64,000 nt of DNA from Streptomyces sp. SCUT-3 (GTDB lineage: Bacteria > Actinomycetota > Actinomycetes > Streptomycetales > Streptomycetaceae): the NCBI RefSeq assembly GCF_014083985.1, contig NZ_CP046907.1, forward strand, positions 3,324,501 through 3,388,500. Reading direction: 5' to 3'. Below are positions 21,059 to 33,052 of the stretch, in pieces. Position numbers and translations under genes: made by a program. The notes beneath the pieces are model-generated. The model had not been told where the DNA came from. It searched no databases and saw nothing but the letters and a program-made list of their open reading frames with translations. Position 1 is the stretch's first letter, and every line of letters begins with the position of its first letter.

Positions 21059-22063
21059 TCAGCCGGTCCGGGGAGCCGGGCCGGCCTCGGCCCGCGCCTC
21101 GGCGGCGGTGGCGTCGGGCAGGAGCGCGGCGGCGGCCTCCGCCTCGGCCGCGGCGGCCTCCGCGCGGGCGGTGCGCAGGGCCGCCCGGCTGCGGCGGCCG
21201 GTGCGCAGCGCGTCCCAGGTCAGCAGGGCCAGGGCCAGCCACACCAGGGCGAAGCCGGCCCAGCGCTCGGGCGGCATGGCCTCGTGGAAGAGCAGGATTC
21301 CCAGCAGGAACTGGAACATCGGGGCGAGGTACTGCAGCAGTCCGATGGTGGTCAGCGGCACCCGCACGGCGGCCATGCCGAAGCAGACCAGGGGGATCGC
21401 GGTGACCAGGCCGCAGAGGACGAGCAGCAGGGTGTGCCCGGTGCCCTCGGTGGTGAACGTGCCGCTGCCGCGGGAGGAGAGCAGCAGCAGGAAGCCCAGG
21501 GCGGGCAGGAACTGGATCGCGGTCTCGGCGGCCAGGGACTCCAGCCCGCCCAGGTCGACCTTCTTCTTCACCAGCCCGTAGACGGCGAAGGAGAAGGCGA
21601 GGGTGAGGGCGATCCACGGCAGGCGCCCGTATCCGACGGTCAGGACCACGACGGCCGCCGCGCCGGTGCCGACCGCGGCCCACTGGGCGGGGCGGAGCCG
21701 CTCCCGCAGCAGCAGCACGCCGAAGGCGATGGTGACCAGGGGGTTGATGAAGTAGCCGAGCGAGGTCTCCACGACGTGCCCGCTGTTGACGCCCCAGATG
21801 TACAGGCCCCAGTTGACGGATATCACCGTGGCGGCGAGCGCGACGAGCCCCAGCCGCTTCGGCTGCCGCACCAGCTCGCGCACCCACGCCCAGCGGCGCA
21901 GCACCAGCAGGATGGCGGTGACGGCGGCGAGCGACCACACCATGCGGTGGGCGAGGATCTCGGCGGCGCCGGCGGGTTCGAGGAGCGGCCAGTAGAGGGG
22001 GAAGAGCCCCCACATGCCGTAGGCGGCGAAACCGAACCAGAAGCCCGAGCGCTGCTCGTTCAA
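21059..22063 (-). CDS. rarD: EamA-family transporter RarD
   Basis: 334 aa, about ten membrane helices in two EamA halves. The N-terminus FAAYGMWGLFPLYWPLLEP and the segments LLAHRMVWS-like and NWGLYIWGVNSGHVVETSLG identify the RarD branch of the drug/metabolite transporters. Substrate unknown; E. coli RarD was first described in connection with chloramphenicol sensitivity. The last 45 residues are an Ala/Glu-rich cytoplasmic tail. Confidence 0.92.
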   Translation of the reverse strand: MNEQRSGFWFGFAAYGMWGLFPLYWPLLEPAGAAEILAHRMVWSLAAVTAILLVLRRWAWVRELVRQPKRLGLVALAATVISVNWGLYIWGVNSGHVVETSLGYFINPLVTIAFGVLLLRERLRPAQWAAVGTGAAAVVVLTVGYGRLPWIALTLAFSFAVYGLVKKKVDLGGLESLAAETAIQFLPALGFLLLLSSRGSGTFTTEGTGHTLLLVLCGLVTAIPLVCFGMAAVRVPLTTIGLLQYLAPMFQFLLGILLFHEAMPPERWAGFALVWLALALLTWDALRTGRRSRAALRTARAEAAAAEAEAAAALLPDATAAEARAEAGPAPRTG

Positions 22064-22231
22064 CGGACCCTCCCAGGTACGGCCCCCGCGCGGCGGCCTC
22101 GAATGCGGCTGGTGGCTGGTGCGGCTTCGGTGGCGACGGCCGCGGACCGTCCGAAGGTAACGCCCGGCGGCCCGTAAGTCATTCCCGTCCCCGGTTACGG
22201 TCCTGACTCGTGGGGGCGTGCGGGGTCGTAC

Positions 22232-22287
22232 GGCCGCTCCGCGTCGCGGGGGCGCGCGGCCGCACGCCCCCGCGACGCGGAGCGGCC
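22232..22287. terminator. Terminator of the kor operon
   Basis: Perfect 23-bp arms 22232-22254 and 22265-22287 around a 10-base loop. It lies just downstream of korB on the minus strand and upstream of rarD, so it separates the two transcripts. Confidence 0.88.
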
Positions 22288-22346
22288 CGGGCGCCGCCCG
22301 GAGGCGGGGCCCGGGCCGCTCGGCGCGTTCCGGGAGGGGTCGGGCG

Positions 22347-23442
<1,096 letters not shown>

Positions 23443-23450
<8 letters not shown>

Positions 23451-25362
23451 CGGCGCTCTCCTCGAGGATGGCGGCAGCGAGCTGCTCGGCCTTGAACGGC
23501 AGGCCGGTGACCTGCGTGTGGGAACGGGCGTCCACCAGGTACTTCGCCCGGAGCAGGGTGGCCAGCTGCCCCAGGTTCATCTCCGGCACGACCACCCGGT
23601 CGTAACGTGCCAGGACCTCGCCCAGATTCCCGGGGAAGGGGTTGAGGTGCCGCAGGTGGGCCTGGGCGACGGACCGGCCGGCGGCCCGCAGGCGGCGCAC
23701 CGCGGCGGTGATCGGGCCGTAGGTCGAGCCCCAGCCGATCACCAGCACCTTCGCGTCGCCGTCGGGGTCGTCCACGGCCACGTCCGGCACCCGGACGCCG
23801 TCGATCTTGGCCTGGCGGGTGCGGACCATGAAGTCGTGGTTGGCCGGGTCGTAGGAGATGTTGCCGGTGCCGTCCTGCTTCTCGATGCCGCCGATCCGGT
23901 GCTCCAGGCCCGGGGTGCCGGGCACGGCCCACGGCCGCGCCAGGGTCTGCGGGTCGCGCAGGTAGGGCAGGAAGGACTCGGTGCCGTCGTCGGCGGTGTG
24001 GTTCGGGCCGGTGGCGAACTGCACCCGCAGGTCGGGCAGGTCGGCCGTCTCCGGGACCCGCCACGGCTCGGAGCCGTTGGCCAGGTAGCCGTCGGAGAGC
24101 AGGAAGACGGGGGTGCGGTGGGTGAGGGCGATCCGGGCCGCCTCCAGTGCCGCGTCGAAGCAGTCCGCCGGGGTGGACGGTGCCACGATCGGCACCGGGG
24201 CCTCGCCGTTGCGCCCGTACATCGCCTGCAGCAGGTCGGCCTGCTCGGTCTTGGTGGGCAGGCCGGTCGACGGCCCGCCGCGCTGGATGTCCACGATCAG
24301 CAGCGGGAGCTCCAGGGAGACCGCGAGCCCGATCGTCTCCGACTTCAGCGCCACGCCGGGGCCGGAGGTCGTGGTCACGGCCAGGGCGCCGCCGAAGGCC
24401 GCGCCCAGGGCCGCGCCGATGCCGGCGATCTCGTCCTCGGCCTGGAAGGTGCGCACGCCGAAGTTCTTGTGGCGGCTCAGCTCGTGCAGGATGTCCGAGG
24501 CCGGGGTGATCGGGTACGAGCCCAGGTACAGCGGCAGCTCCGCCTGGTGGGCGGCGGCGATCAGCCCGTAGGACAGGGCCAGGTTGCCGGAGATGTTGCG
24601 GTAGGTGCCGGCCGGGAACGCCTTGGCGGCCGGGGCGACCTCGTAGGAGACGGCGAAGTCCTCCGTCGTCTCGCCGAAGTTCCAGCCGGCCCGGAAGGCG
24701 GTCACGTTCGCCTCGGCGATCTCGGGCTTCTTGGCGAACTTCTTCCGCAGGAACTTCTCGGTGTTCTCGGTCGGCCGGTGGTACATCCACGACAGCAGTC
24801 CGAGGGCGAACATGTTCTTCGCCCGCTCGGCGTCGCGCCGCGCCAGCCCGGTGTCCTTGAGCGCCTCGATCGTCATCGAGGTCAGCGGCACCTTGTGGAG
24901 CCGGTAGGCCTCGAGCGAGTCGTCCTCCAGCGGGTTGGCCGCGTAGCCGACCTTGGCCAGCGCCCGCTTGGTGAACTCGTCGGTGTTGACGATGATCTCC
25001 GCGCCCCGCGGCAGGTCGGGCAGGTTGGCCTTGAGCGCCGCCGGGTTCATCGCCACCAGCACGTTGGGCGCGTCGCCGGGGGTGAGGATGTCGTGGTCGG
25101 CGAAGTGGAGCTGGAAGCTGGAGACGCCCGGCAGCGTCCCTGCGGGGGCGCGGATCTCGGCCGGGAAGTTGGGCAGCGTCGACAGGTCGTTGCCGAACGA
25201 GGCCGTCTCCGAGGTGAAGCGGTCTCCTGTCAGCTGCATGCCGTCACCCGAGTCCCCCGCGAACCGGATGATGACTCTGTCGAGCCGCTTCGTCTCCTTG
25301 ACCGCGGCGCGCGTGCCTGCCTCCGCGGTCTGCGGCTCGGCGCTGTTGACCTGGCTGGTCAC
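23443..25362 (-). CDS. korA: 2-oxoacid:ferredoxin oxidoreductase, alpha subunit
   Basis: 639 aa from GTG 25362. A fusion of the gamma domain (N-terminal, with RFAGDSGDGMQLTGDRF, CoA side) and the alpha domain (YPITPASDILHELSRH, which contacts TPP), the layout of two-subunit actinobacterial KorAB. An upstream in-frame ATG at 25395 exists, but the GTG has ggagg 8 bases upstream and is preferred. The first ~30 residues are a non-conserved extension. Expected to form a heterodimer or heterotetramer with KorB in the cytoplasm and to supply reduced ferredoxin. Confidence 0.95.
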
Positions 25363-25498
25363 TGAACGGACCTCCCTCGACGGCGTGTCCCTCACTGCAT
25401 CGTACGTTGGTGAGGGTGCCCTACTTGAGAGATCTCGTATGGTGGACCCGGATATGGACGCCTGTCGCCGGGGCCGCTCCGCGGGGGACGACGGCGGA

Positions 25499-25529
25499 GG
25501 GCCCGGGGACCGTTGCGGTCCCCGGGCCC
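25499..25529. terminator. Terminator of the small secreted-protein gene
   Basis: Perfect 13-bp arms 25499-25511 and 25517-25529 with a gttgc loop. It lies 31 bases past the stop of the minus-strand gene at 25561 and upstream of korA, so korAB has its own promoter within about 25363-25498. Confidence 0.85.
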
Positions 25530-25560
25530 CTCACAGTGCAGACGGCTCCGTCGCTCTTCC

Positions 25561-25998
25561 TCAGAAGTTGATGAAGATGCCGTCGAGGCGGTAGCCGAAG
25601 CTGCTGAAGTCGTACTTGTTGTAGTCGTACTTGTTCACGTCGTACTTGTCGACGTCGTAGTGGCGCTTGTCGTTCCGGTGACCCTCGTTCTTGTGGTCGT
25701 CCCTCCTGTCGTGCTTCTTGTAGTCGTCCTTGCCGTAGCCCTTGTCGTGGTCCCTGCCGTGGTCCCTGCCGTGGTCCTTGTGGTCGTAGCCCTTGTCGTG
25801 GTCCCTCTTGTGACCGTGGTGCCTGTGGTGGCCCTTGCACTTCTTGCCGTGCTTGTCGTGGTCCTTGTGGCCCCAGTCCTTGTCGTAGGAGCCGGAGTAG
25901 GAGGACGGCGAGGCTGCGGCGGTGCCGGCCAGCGGGGCGACGGCCGCGGCGGCGGCCAGGGAAGCGACGGCGACGGCCTGCGCGATGCGCTTGGACAT
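25561..25998 (-). CDS. Small secreted His/Asp/Lys/Tyr-rich protein
   Basis: 145 aa, unrecognised. A signal peptide is clear: MSKRIAQAV, an Ala/Val hydrophobic run, and a likely cleavage after GTAAA (about residue 29). The mature protein is almost wholly low-complexity: a His/Asp/Lys/Gly region of about 70 residues (DHDKGYDHKDHGRDHGRD and similar), then short Tyr repeats of the form YDVDKYDVNKYDYNKYD, ending in the hydrophobic FGYRLDGIFINF. The His/Asp content suggests metal or surface binding, but this is not shown. ATG at 25998 with gaggtg upstream. It has its own terminator. It lies between korAB and the second nuo operon. Confidence 0.75.
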   Translation of the reverse strand: MSKRIAQAVAVASLAAAAAVAPLAGTAAASPSSYSGSYDKDWGHKDHDKHGKKCKGHHRHHGHKRDHDKGYDHKDHGRDHGRDHDKGYGKDDYKKHDRRDDHKNEGHRNDKRHYDVDKYDVNKYDYNKYDFSSFGYRLDGIFINF

Positions 25999-26402
25999 GG
26001 GTGTTTCACCTCGTGTTCGAGCGGGTCCCCCCTGCGGCTCAAACGCTAGGAACGCCCCCTGCACCCCGCACTTCCGGCGGACCGCCGCCGGGCTCCCGGC
26101 GGGCGGCCGTTCGGACGCGTCCGCCCGTGCGCGGACCCCGTGCCGACGCCCCTCCGCGGCCGGGCTGACACACCGGCGGGTGAATCGCCTTCCGTGCACC
26201 CGTGTGTACCCCCGGTGAGGTCCGCGGACCCCGCGAGGGAGCCGGCACCGGGACGCCCGCGGGAGCCGGCACAGGGCCGCCCGCGCGGCGGGGGACCGGA
26301 CGGGGCTGGTCCCGGGGGAGGGGGCAGGGCCTAGACTCCCCGGGTACAGATCGCACGGGGAACAGTGGGAAGACGTGCGAGCCGAGTGATCGAGGGGCTG
26401 AC
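25999..26402. promoter_or_regulatory. Divergent intergenic region before the second nuo operon
   Basis: 404 bases without a supported gene. The right part should hold the nuoA2 promoter: TAGACT at 26332-26337 resembles a -10 box about 65 bases upstream of the start, but no good -35 is seen. gaggggctgac before 26403 is the ribosome site. The left part carries the leader of the secreted-protein gene. Confidence 0.4.
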
Positions 26403-26774
26403 GTGCCTGAGTACTTCGACGGATACTCCGTCGTCGGCCTGGTCGCGGTGGTGGGCGTGCTCTTCGTCGCCGCCGCCTTCGCCGGCGGCCGGCTGCTGCG
26501 TCCGATGGTCCCCACCCCCGAGAAACTGCTGACCTACGAGTGCGGCGTGGACCCTGTGGGGGAAGGCTGGGCGCACACTCAGATCCGCTACTACGTCTAC
26601 TCCTTCCTGTACGTGATCTTCGCGGTCGACGCGATCTTCCTCTTCCCCTGGGCGACGGTCTTCGCCGCCGACGGGTTCGGCGGGACGACACTGGCCGAGA
26701 TGTTCGTCTTCATCGGCTTCCTCGCCGTCGGCCTGCTCTACGCCTGGAAGAAGGGTGTCCTGGAATGGACGTGA
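26403..26774 (+). CDS. nuoA: Complex I subunit A, second operon
   Basis: 123 aa, three membrane helices. The conserved loop [25 protein letters not shown] is present (seen as adjacent pieces); in canonical NuoA the Cys here is at the interface with the quinone chamber. First gene of the ten-gene operon A-B-C-H-I-J-K-L-M-N. GTG at 26403. The 3' end overlaps nuoB. Confidence 0.93.
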   Translation: MPEYFDGYSVVGLVAVVGVLFVAAAFAGGRLLRPMVPTPEKLLTYECGVDPVGEGWAHTQIRYYVYSFLYVIFAVDAIFLFPWATVFAADGFGGTTLAEMFVFIGFLAVGLLYAWKKGVLEWT

Positions 26775-27394
26775 ACCGGACCCCGCAGGCCGCCGGGGAG
26801 GCGGCCGAACCCCTGCTCCTGCCCGAGCCCCGCCGACTGGGCGCCCTGTCCCGGCTCGCCCCGGAACCGATGAAGGTGGTCCTCAACTGGGGCCGCCGCT
26901 ACAGCCTGTGGGTCTTCAACTTCGGGCTCGCCTGCTGCGCCATCGAGTTCATCGCGGCCTCCATGTCCCGCCACGACTTCATGCGGCTCGGCGTCATCCC
27001 GTTCGCGCCGGGGCCGCGGCAGGCCGACCTGATGGTCGTCTCGGGCACCGTGACGGACAAGATGGCCCCGGCGGTCAAGAGGCTCTACGAGCAGATGCCC
27101 GAGCCGAAGTACGTCATCTCCTTCGGCGCCTGCTCCAACTGCGGCGGCCCCTACTGGGACTCCTACGCCGTCACCAAGGGCGTAGACCAGATCATCCCCG
27201 TCGACGTCTACGTCCCCGGCTGCCCGCCGCGCCCCGAGGCGCTGCTGCAGGGCATCCTCAAACTCCAGGACCGGATCGCCCGCGAATCCCTCGGCGACCG
27301 CTACGGCCGCGCGACGGGCCCCGCGCCCTCCCCGGCCGCGCTGCGCAGCGGGCTCGTCGCCGGCCCCGGGACACCGGAGGCGGAGAAGAAGTGA
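26765..27394 (+). CDS. nuoB: Complex I subunit B, second operon
   Basis: 209 aa. Carries the terminal N2 [4Fe-4S] cluster that reduces quinone. The ligands C57-C58 (LACCAIEF), C123 ([10 protein letters not shown]) and C153 (PGCPPRPE) are all present, so the cluster should assemble. ATG 26765 overlaps nuoA by ten bases; GTG 26771 is an alternative start two codons later. The C-terminal ~35 residues are not conserved. nuoD, normally downstream, is missing. Confidence 0.94.
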   Translation: MDVNRTPQAAGEAAEPLLLPEPRRLGALSRLAPEPMKVVLNWGRRYSLWVFNFGLACCAIEFIAASMSRHDFMRLGVIPFAPGPRQADLMVVSGTVTDKMAPAVKRLYEQMPEPKYVISFGACSNCGGPYWDSYAVTKGVDQIIPVDVYVPGCPPRPEALLQGILKLQDRIARESLGDRYGRATGPAPSPAALRSGLVAGPGTPEAEKK

Positions 27395-28461
27395 CCGGCA
27401 CCCCGCCCCCCTCGTCCTCCCCCTCTCCCTCCCCCGACCGGTTCCTCCTGCTGCCCGACGGCGCCGCGATGCTCTTCGGCGAGGGCGCCACCGCGACCGA
27501 GGCGTACGACCTGCTGACCGTCGACGTCCCCGCCGCGACGTGGACCGACGCCCTGCGCACCGCCCGCGACGAACTGGGCTGCACCTTCTTCGACTGGCTC
27601 AGCGCCGTCGACGAGCCCGGCGAGGGCTTCAAGGTCGCCGCCCACCTCGTCGCCCTGGGCGGGCCCGGGGCCGGGACGGCCGCGGGCCCCGCCGCCCCGC
27701 GGCGCCTGCTGCTGCGCACCACGGTCCCGCACGACGCCCCGTCCCTGCCGAGCGCGGTCGGCGTCTACGCCGGGGCGGCCTGGCACGAGCGCGAGACCCA
27801 CGAGATGTTCGGCATCGGCTTCACCGGCCACCCCGGCCTCGCCCCGCTGCTGCTCCCCGAGGAGTTCGAGGGCCACCCGCTGCGCAAGGACTTCGTCCTG
27901 GCCGCCCGGGTGGCCAAGGCGTGGCCGGGCGCGAAGGAGCCGGGGGAGTCCGAGCACGCCGGGCCGAAGCGGCGCCAGATGCTGCCGCCGGGCGTCCCCG
28001 ACCCCAACGAGTGGGGGCCGCTCAAGGGACAGCTCCCGCCGGCCCCGACGCGTGAGCGCGCCGCCCGAGGCACCCGCACGGCGGGTGCCGCCGGGGAACG
28101 GCCTCCCCGCCGCACCCGCAGCGCGAGTGAGGGCTCCGCGAGCCAGGCCGCGCCCGGCGGTGCGGCCCCGGCACGCCGCACCCGCAGCGCGAGTGAGGGC
28201 TCCGCGAGCCAGGCCGCGCCCGGCGGTGCGGCGGCCCCGGCCGAGCCCCCCGCCGCCCCGCGCAGGCGCGCCTCCGACGCCCCCTGGGCACAGCCCGCGG
28301 AGCCCGCCAAGTCCGCGGAGCCCGCCGAGCCCGCGGAACCCGCCGAGCCCGCCGAGCCCGCGGAACCCGCACAGCCCGCGGAGCCTGCCGAACCCGCACA
28401 GCCCGCCGACGGCCGGGCCGCCGGCGGGACCACCGACGAAACCCCGGAGGACGACGCGTGA
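27391..28461 (+). CDS. nuoC: Complex I subunit C, second operon, with long Pro/Ala tail
   Basis: 356 aa. Residues ~20-190 form the 30-kDa-subunit domain, with [17 protein letters not shown] and GHPLRKDF (the conserved loop and end). The rest is disordered: about 165 residues rich in Pro, Ala, Arg and Ser, with a 20-residue unit repeated twice and a run of Glu-Pro-Ala triplets. GTG at 27391 overlaps the nuoB stop, and its own stop overlaps the nuoH GTG. In complex I, NuoC binds NuoD; there is no NuoD here, and NuoC is not fused to one. Confidence 0.9.
   Translation: MTGTPPPSSSPSPSPDRFLLLPDGAAMLFGEGATATEAYDLLTVDVPAATWTDALRTARDELGCTFFDWLSAVDEPGEGFKVAAHLVALGGPGAGTAAGPAAPRRLLLRTTVPHDAPSLPSAVGVYAGAAWHERETHEMFGIGFTGHPGLAPLLLPEEFEGHPLRKDFVLAARVAKAWPGAKEPGESEHAGPKRRQMLPPGVPDPNEWGPLKGQLPPAPTRERAARGTRTAGAAGERPPRRTRSASEGSASQAAPGGAAPARRTRSASEGSASQAAPGGAAAPAEPPAAPRRRASDAPWAQPAEPAKSAEPAEPAEPAEPAEPAEPAQPAEPAEPAQPADGRAAGGTTDETPEDDA
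28108..28232 (+). repeat. 59-bp direct repeat within nuoC2
   Basis: 28108-28166 and 28174-28232 are identical over 59 bases and encode the unit [20 protein letters not shown] twice. A recent in-frame duplication in a disordered tail. Confidence 0.92.
28297..28411 (+). repeat. Degenerate 9-bp repeat encoding Ala-Glu-Pro
   Basis: About a dozen copies of units like cccgcggag/cccgccgag give a Pro-Ala-Glu run near the end of NuoC2. Such sequences form stiff extended linkers; here nothing follows them, so they end the protein as a free tail. Confidence 0.85.
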
Positions 28462-29420
28462 ACGACGTGCTCGACGTCGCCCTGCGCCTGGCCGCCGTCC
28501 TCGTGGCGTTCCTCGTCCTGCCGCTGGTCGTCGGCCAGGCCGAGCACAAGACCATGGCCCACATGCAGGGCCGGCTCGGCCCCATGCACGCGGGCGGCTT
28601 CCACGGCTGGGCGCAGCTCGTCGCCGACGGCGTGAAGTTCGCGCAGAAGGAGGACGTGGTCCCGGCCGGCGCCGACCGCAGGATCTTCCGGCTCGCGCCC
28701 GCCGTCGCGCTCCTGCCGTACCTGGTCGTGATGCTCGTCATCCCGGTCGGGCCCGGCGGCTTCGTCGGGCAGGTCGTGGACGCGGGCCTGTTCTTCGTCC
28801 TGGCCGTGATGGGTGTGGGCGTCCTCGGTTCGCTGATGGGCGGCTGGGCCTCGGCGAACAAGTACTCCCTCCTCGGCGGCCTCCGCACCGCGGCCCAGCT
28901 GATGTCGTACGAGCTGCCGATGCTGCTGGCCGCCGCCTCGGTGGCGATGGCCGCCGGCACGCTGTCGCTGCCCGGCATCGTGGAGGCGTACCAGTGGTGG
29001 TGGACGCCGTGGCAGCTCGTCGGCGGCCTGGTCTTCTTCACCGCCGGCCTCGCCGAGCTGCAGCGCCCGCCGTTCGACATGCCGGTGGCCGACTCCGAGA
29101 TCATCTTCGGCGCGTACACCGAGTACACCGGGCTGCGGTTCGCGTTCTTCCTGCTCGCCGAGTACGCGGGCATCGTCGTCCTGTGCGGTCTGACCACCGT
29201 GCTGTTCCTCGGCGGCTGGCACGGCCCGTTCGCCGACACCCTCGGCTGGGTGTGGACGCTGCTCAAGACCGCGGCCCTGGCCTTCGTGGTCATCTGGCTG
29301 CGGGTCACCTACCCCCGGATGCGGGAGGACCAGCTGATGAAGCTCGCCTGGACCGTCCTGATCCCCCTCGCTCTCGCACAGATCGCGCTCACCGGCGTCG
29401 TCAAGGTGGTGTTCCTGTGA
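28458..29420 (+). CDS. nuoH: Complex I subunit H, second operon
   Basis: 320 aa, without the long tail of the first copy. Hallmarks: [20 protein letters not shown], the [12 protein letters not shown] segment and [20 protein letters not shown] with the acidic loop. Part of the membrane side of the quinone chamber. GTG at 28458 overlaps the nuoC stop. Confidence 0.94.
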   Translation: MNDVLDVALRLAAVLVAFLVLPLVVGQAEHKTMAHMQGRLGPMHAGGFHGWAQLVADGVKFAQKEDVVPAGADRRIFRLAPAVALLPYLVVMLVIPVGPGGFVGQVVDAGLFFVLAVMGVGVLGSLMGGWASANKYSLLGGLRTAAQLMSYELPMLLAAASVAMAAGTLSLPGIVEAYQWWWTPWQLVGGLVFFTAGLAELQRPPFDMPVADSEIIFGAYTEYTGLRFAFFLLAEYAGIVVLCGLTTVLFLGGWHGPFADTLGWVWTLLKTAALAFVVIWLRVTYPRMREDQLMKLAWTVLIPLALAQIALTGVVKVVFL

Positions 29421-30055
29421 GCCTTCCCGGCCGCGGCCTGGCCAAGGGCCTGGCCGTCACCCTGCGCACGATGACCAGGAGGACGGTCACCCAGCAGTAC
29501 CCGGAGACCCCGCCCGAACTGGTCCCGCGCTCGCGCGGGGTGATCGCGCTGTTCGAGGAGAACTGCACGGTCTGCATGCTGTGCGCCCGCGAGTGCCCGG
29601 ACTGGTGCATCTACATCGACTCCCACAAGGAGACGGTGCCGGCGGCCGCCCCCGGCGGGCGGGAGCGCAGCCGCAACGTCCTGGACCGCTTCGCCATCGA
29701 CTTCTCGCTGTGCATGTACTGCGGGATCTGCGTCGAGGTGTGCCCGTTCGACGCGCTGTTCTGGTCCCCGGAGTTCGAGTACGCCGAGGAGGACATCCGC
29801 GACCTCGTCCACGAGCGCGACAGGCTGCGCGAGTGGATGTGGACGGTGCCCGCCCCGCCGGCCCTCGACCCGCGGGCCGAGGAGCCCAAGGAGGTCGCCG
29901 CGGCCCGCAGGACCGCGGACAAGCTCGCCGCAGCCCAGGCCGCGGAGGCCGCGGAGGCCGCCCAGGCTGCCCAGGCCGAACGGACCGCGCAGGAGCAGGC
30001 CGCGCAGGGGCGGGACGCCGCCGGGCGGCCCCGTGACGGGGAGGCCGGCGCATGA
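29417..30055 (+). CDS. nuoI: Complex I subunit I, second operon
   Basis: 212 aa. Two [4Fe-4S] motifs: C50/C53/C56/C60 and C99/C102/C105/C109. With NuoEFG absent, this subunit is the outermost cluster carrier of the complex, so it is the likely entry point for electrons from ferredoxin. The C-terminal ~70 residues form a charged Ala/Glu helix-like tail. GTG 29417 overlaps the nuoH stop. Confidence 0.94.
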   Translation: MSLPGRGLAKGLAVTLRTMTRRTVTQQYPETPPELVPRSRGVIALFEENCTVCMLCARECPDWCIYIDSHKETVPAAAPGGRERSRNVLDRFAIDFSLCMYCGICVEVCPFDALFWSPEFEYAEEDIRDLVHERDRLREWMWTVPAPPALDPRAEEPKEVAAARRTADKLAAAQAAEAAEAAQAAQAERTAQEQAAQGRDAAGRPRDGEAGA

Positions 30056-30642
30056 CGACCCCTCACGCCGCCGTCCTCGCCGCGTCCTCCGCGCCCGGGT
30101 TCCTCTCCCCCACCGGGGTGGAGGTCGTCTTCGTCCTCGTCGGCCTGGTCACCCTCGGCGCGGCCGTGGTCGCCGTGACCACCCGCCAGCTGGTGCACGC
30201 CGCCATGTGGCTGGTCCTCGCGCTCGGCGGCCTGGCCGTGGAGTACCTGCTGCTGACCGCGGAGTTCATCGCCTGGGTGCAGGTGCTGATCTACGTCGGC
30301 TCGGTCGTCGTCCTCATCCTGTTCGGCCTGATGCTCACGAAGGCGCCCATCGGCCGGTCCCCGGACGCCGACTCCGGCAACCGCCCGGCCGCCCTGGTCG
30401 CGGCGCTCGCCGCGGCCGCCGCCCTGGTCGCCCTCGTGGTCGACGCCTTCCGCACGGCCTGGATCGACCTGGAGGAGGTGCAGGGCTCCACCGAGGTGAC
30501 CGGCGAGATCCTCTTCCGCCACTGGGTGCTGCCCTTCGAGGCCCTGTCGGTCCTGCTCCTGGCGGCCCTCGTCGGCGCCGTCGTCCTCTCCCGCCTCCGC
30601 CGGGCCGCCGCCGGCGACCGGCCCGACCGCCAGGGGGACTGA
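30052..30642 (+). CDS. nuoJ: Complex I subunit J, second operon
   Basis: 196 aa, five membrane helices; [20 protein letters not shown] is the conserved third helix with its characteristic bulge region. It lacks the long cytoplasmic tail of the first-operon copy. Overlaps nuoI by ATGA and nuoK by one base. Confidence 0.93.
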   Translation: MTTPHAAVLAASSAPGFLSPTGVEVVFVLVGLVTLGAAVVAVTTRQLVHAAMWLVLALGGLAVEYLLLTAEFIAWVQVLIYVGSVVVLILFGLMLTKAPIGRSPDADSGNRPAALVAALAAAAALVALVVDAFRTAWIDLEEVQGSTEVTGEILFRHWVLPFEALSVLLLAALVGAVVLSRLRRAAAGDRPDRQGD

Positions 30643-31033
30643 TGCACCTCGCCTACCCCGCGGTGCTGGCAGCGCTGCTGTTCTGCACCGGCCTGTACGG
30701 GGTCCTGGCCCGCCGCAACGCGATCCTCGTCCTGATGTCGGTCGAGCTGATGCTCAACGCGGTCAACCTCAACCTCGTCGCCTTCGACGTGTGGCTGCGC
30801 GACACCCTCCACGCGGGCCAGGCGCTCACCCTGTTCACCGTCGCGATCGCCGCCGCCGAGATCGGCATCGGACTGTCCGTCGTGCTGCTGGTGTACCGCA
30901 ACCGCGGCTTCGCCGACATCGACCGGCTGACCGACCTGGCCGACGACGACGCCCGCGCCCGCACCGGCGCCCCCGCATCCGTACCCGCCCCCGCCCCCGC
31001 CGCCGAGCGCCAGACCACGGGAGACGCCGCCGC

Positions 31034-31037
<4 letters not shown>
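30642..31037 (+). CDS. nuoK: Complex I subunit K, second operon
   Basis: 131 aa. Three helices with the buried glutamates in [17 protein letters not shown] and [16 protein letters not shown]. About 30 extra residues at the C-terminus (Ala/Pro/Thr-rich) distinguish it from the 99-aa first copy. ATG 30642 shares one base with the nuoJ stop. Confidence 0.93.
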
Positions 31038-33049
<2,012 letters not shown>

Positions 33050-33052
33050 GCC

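Noticed and set aside
25513-26049. Plus-strand ORF of Val/Leu repeats opposite the secreted-protein gene
   Set aside because: It is the antisense reading of His/Asp/Lys codons in the minus-strand gene, which has the signal peptide, ribosome site and terminator.
28297-28411. Frameshift in nuoC2 hiding a nuoD domain
   Set aside because: All three frames between the NuoC core and nuoH were read; none contains the NuoD motifs, and the tail frame is open and overlaps the nuoH start normally.
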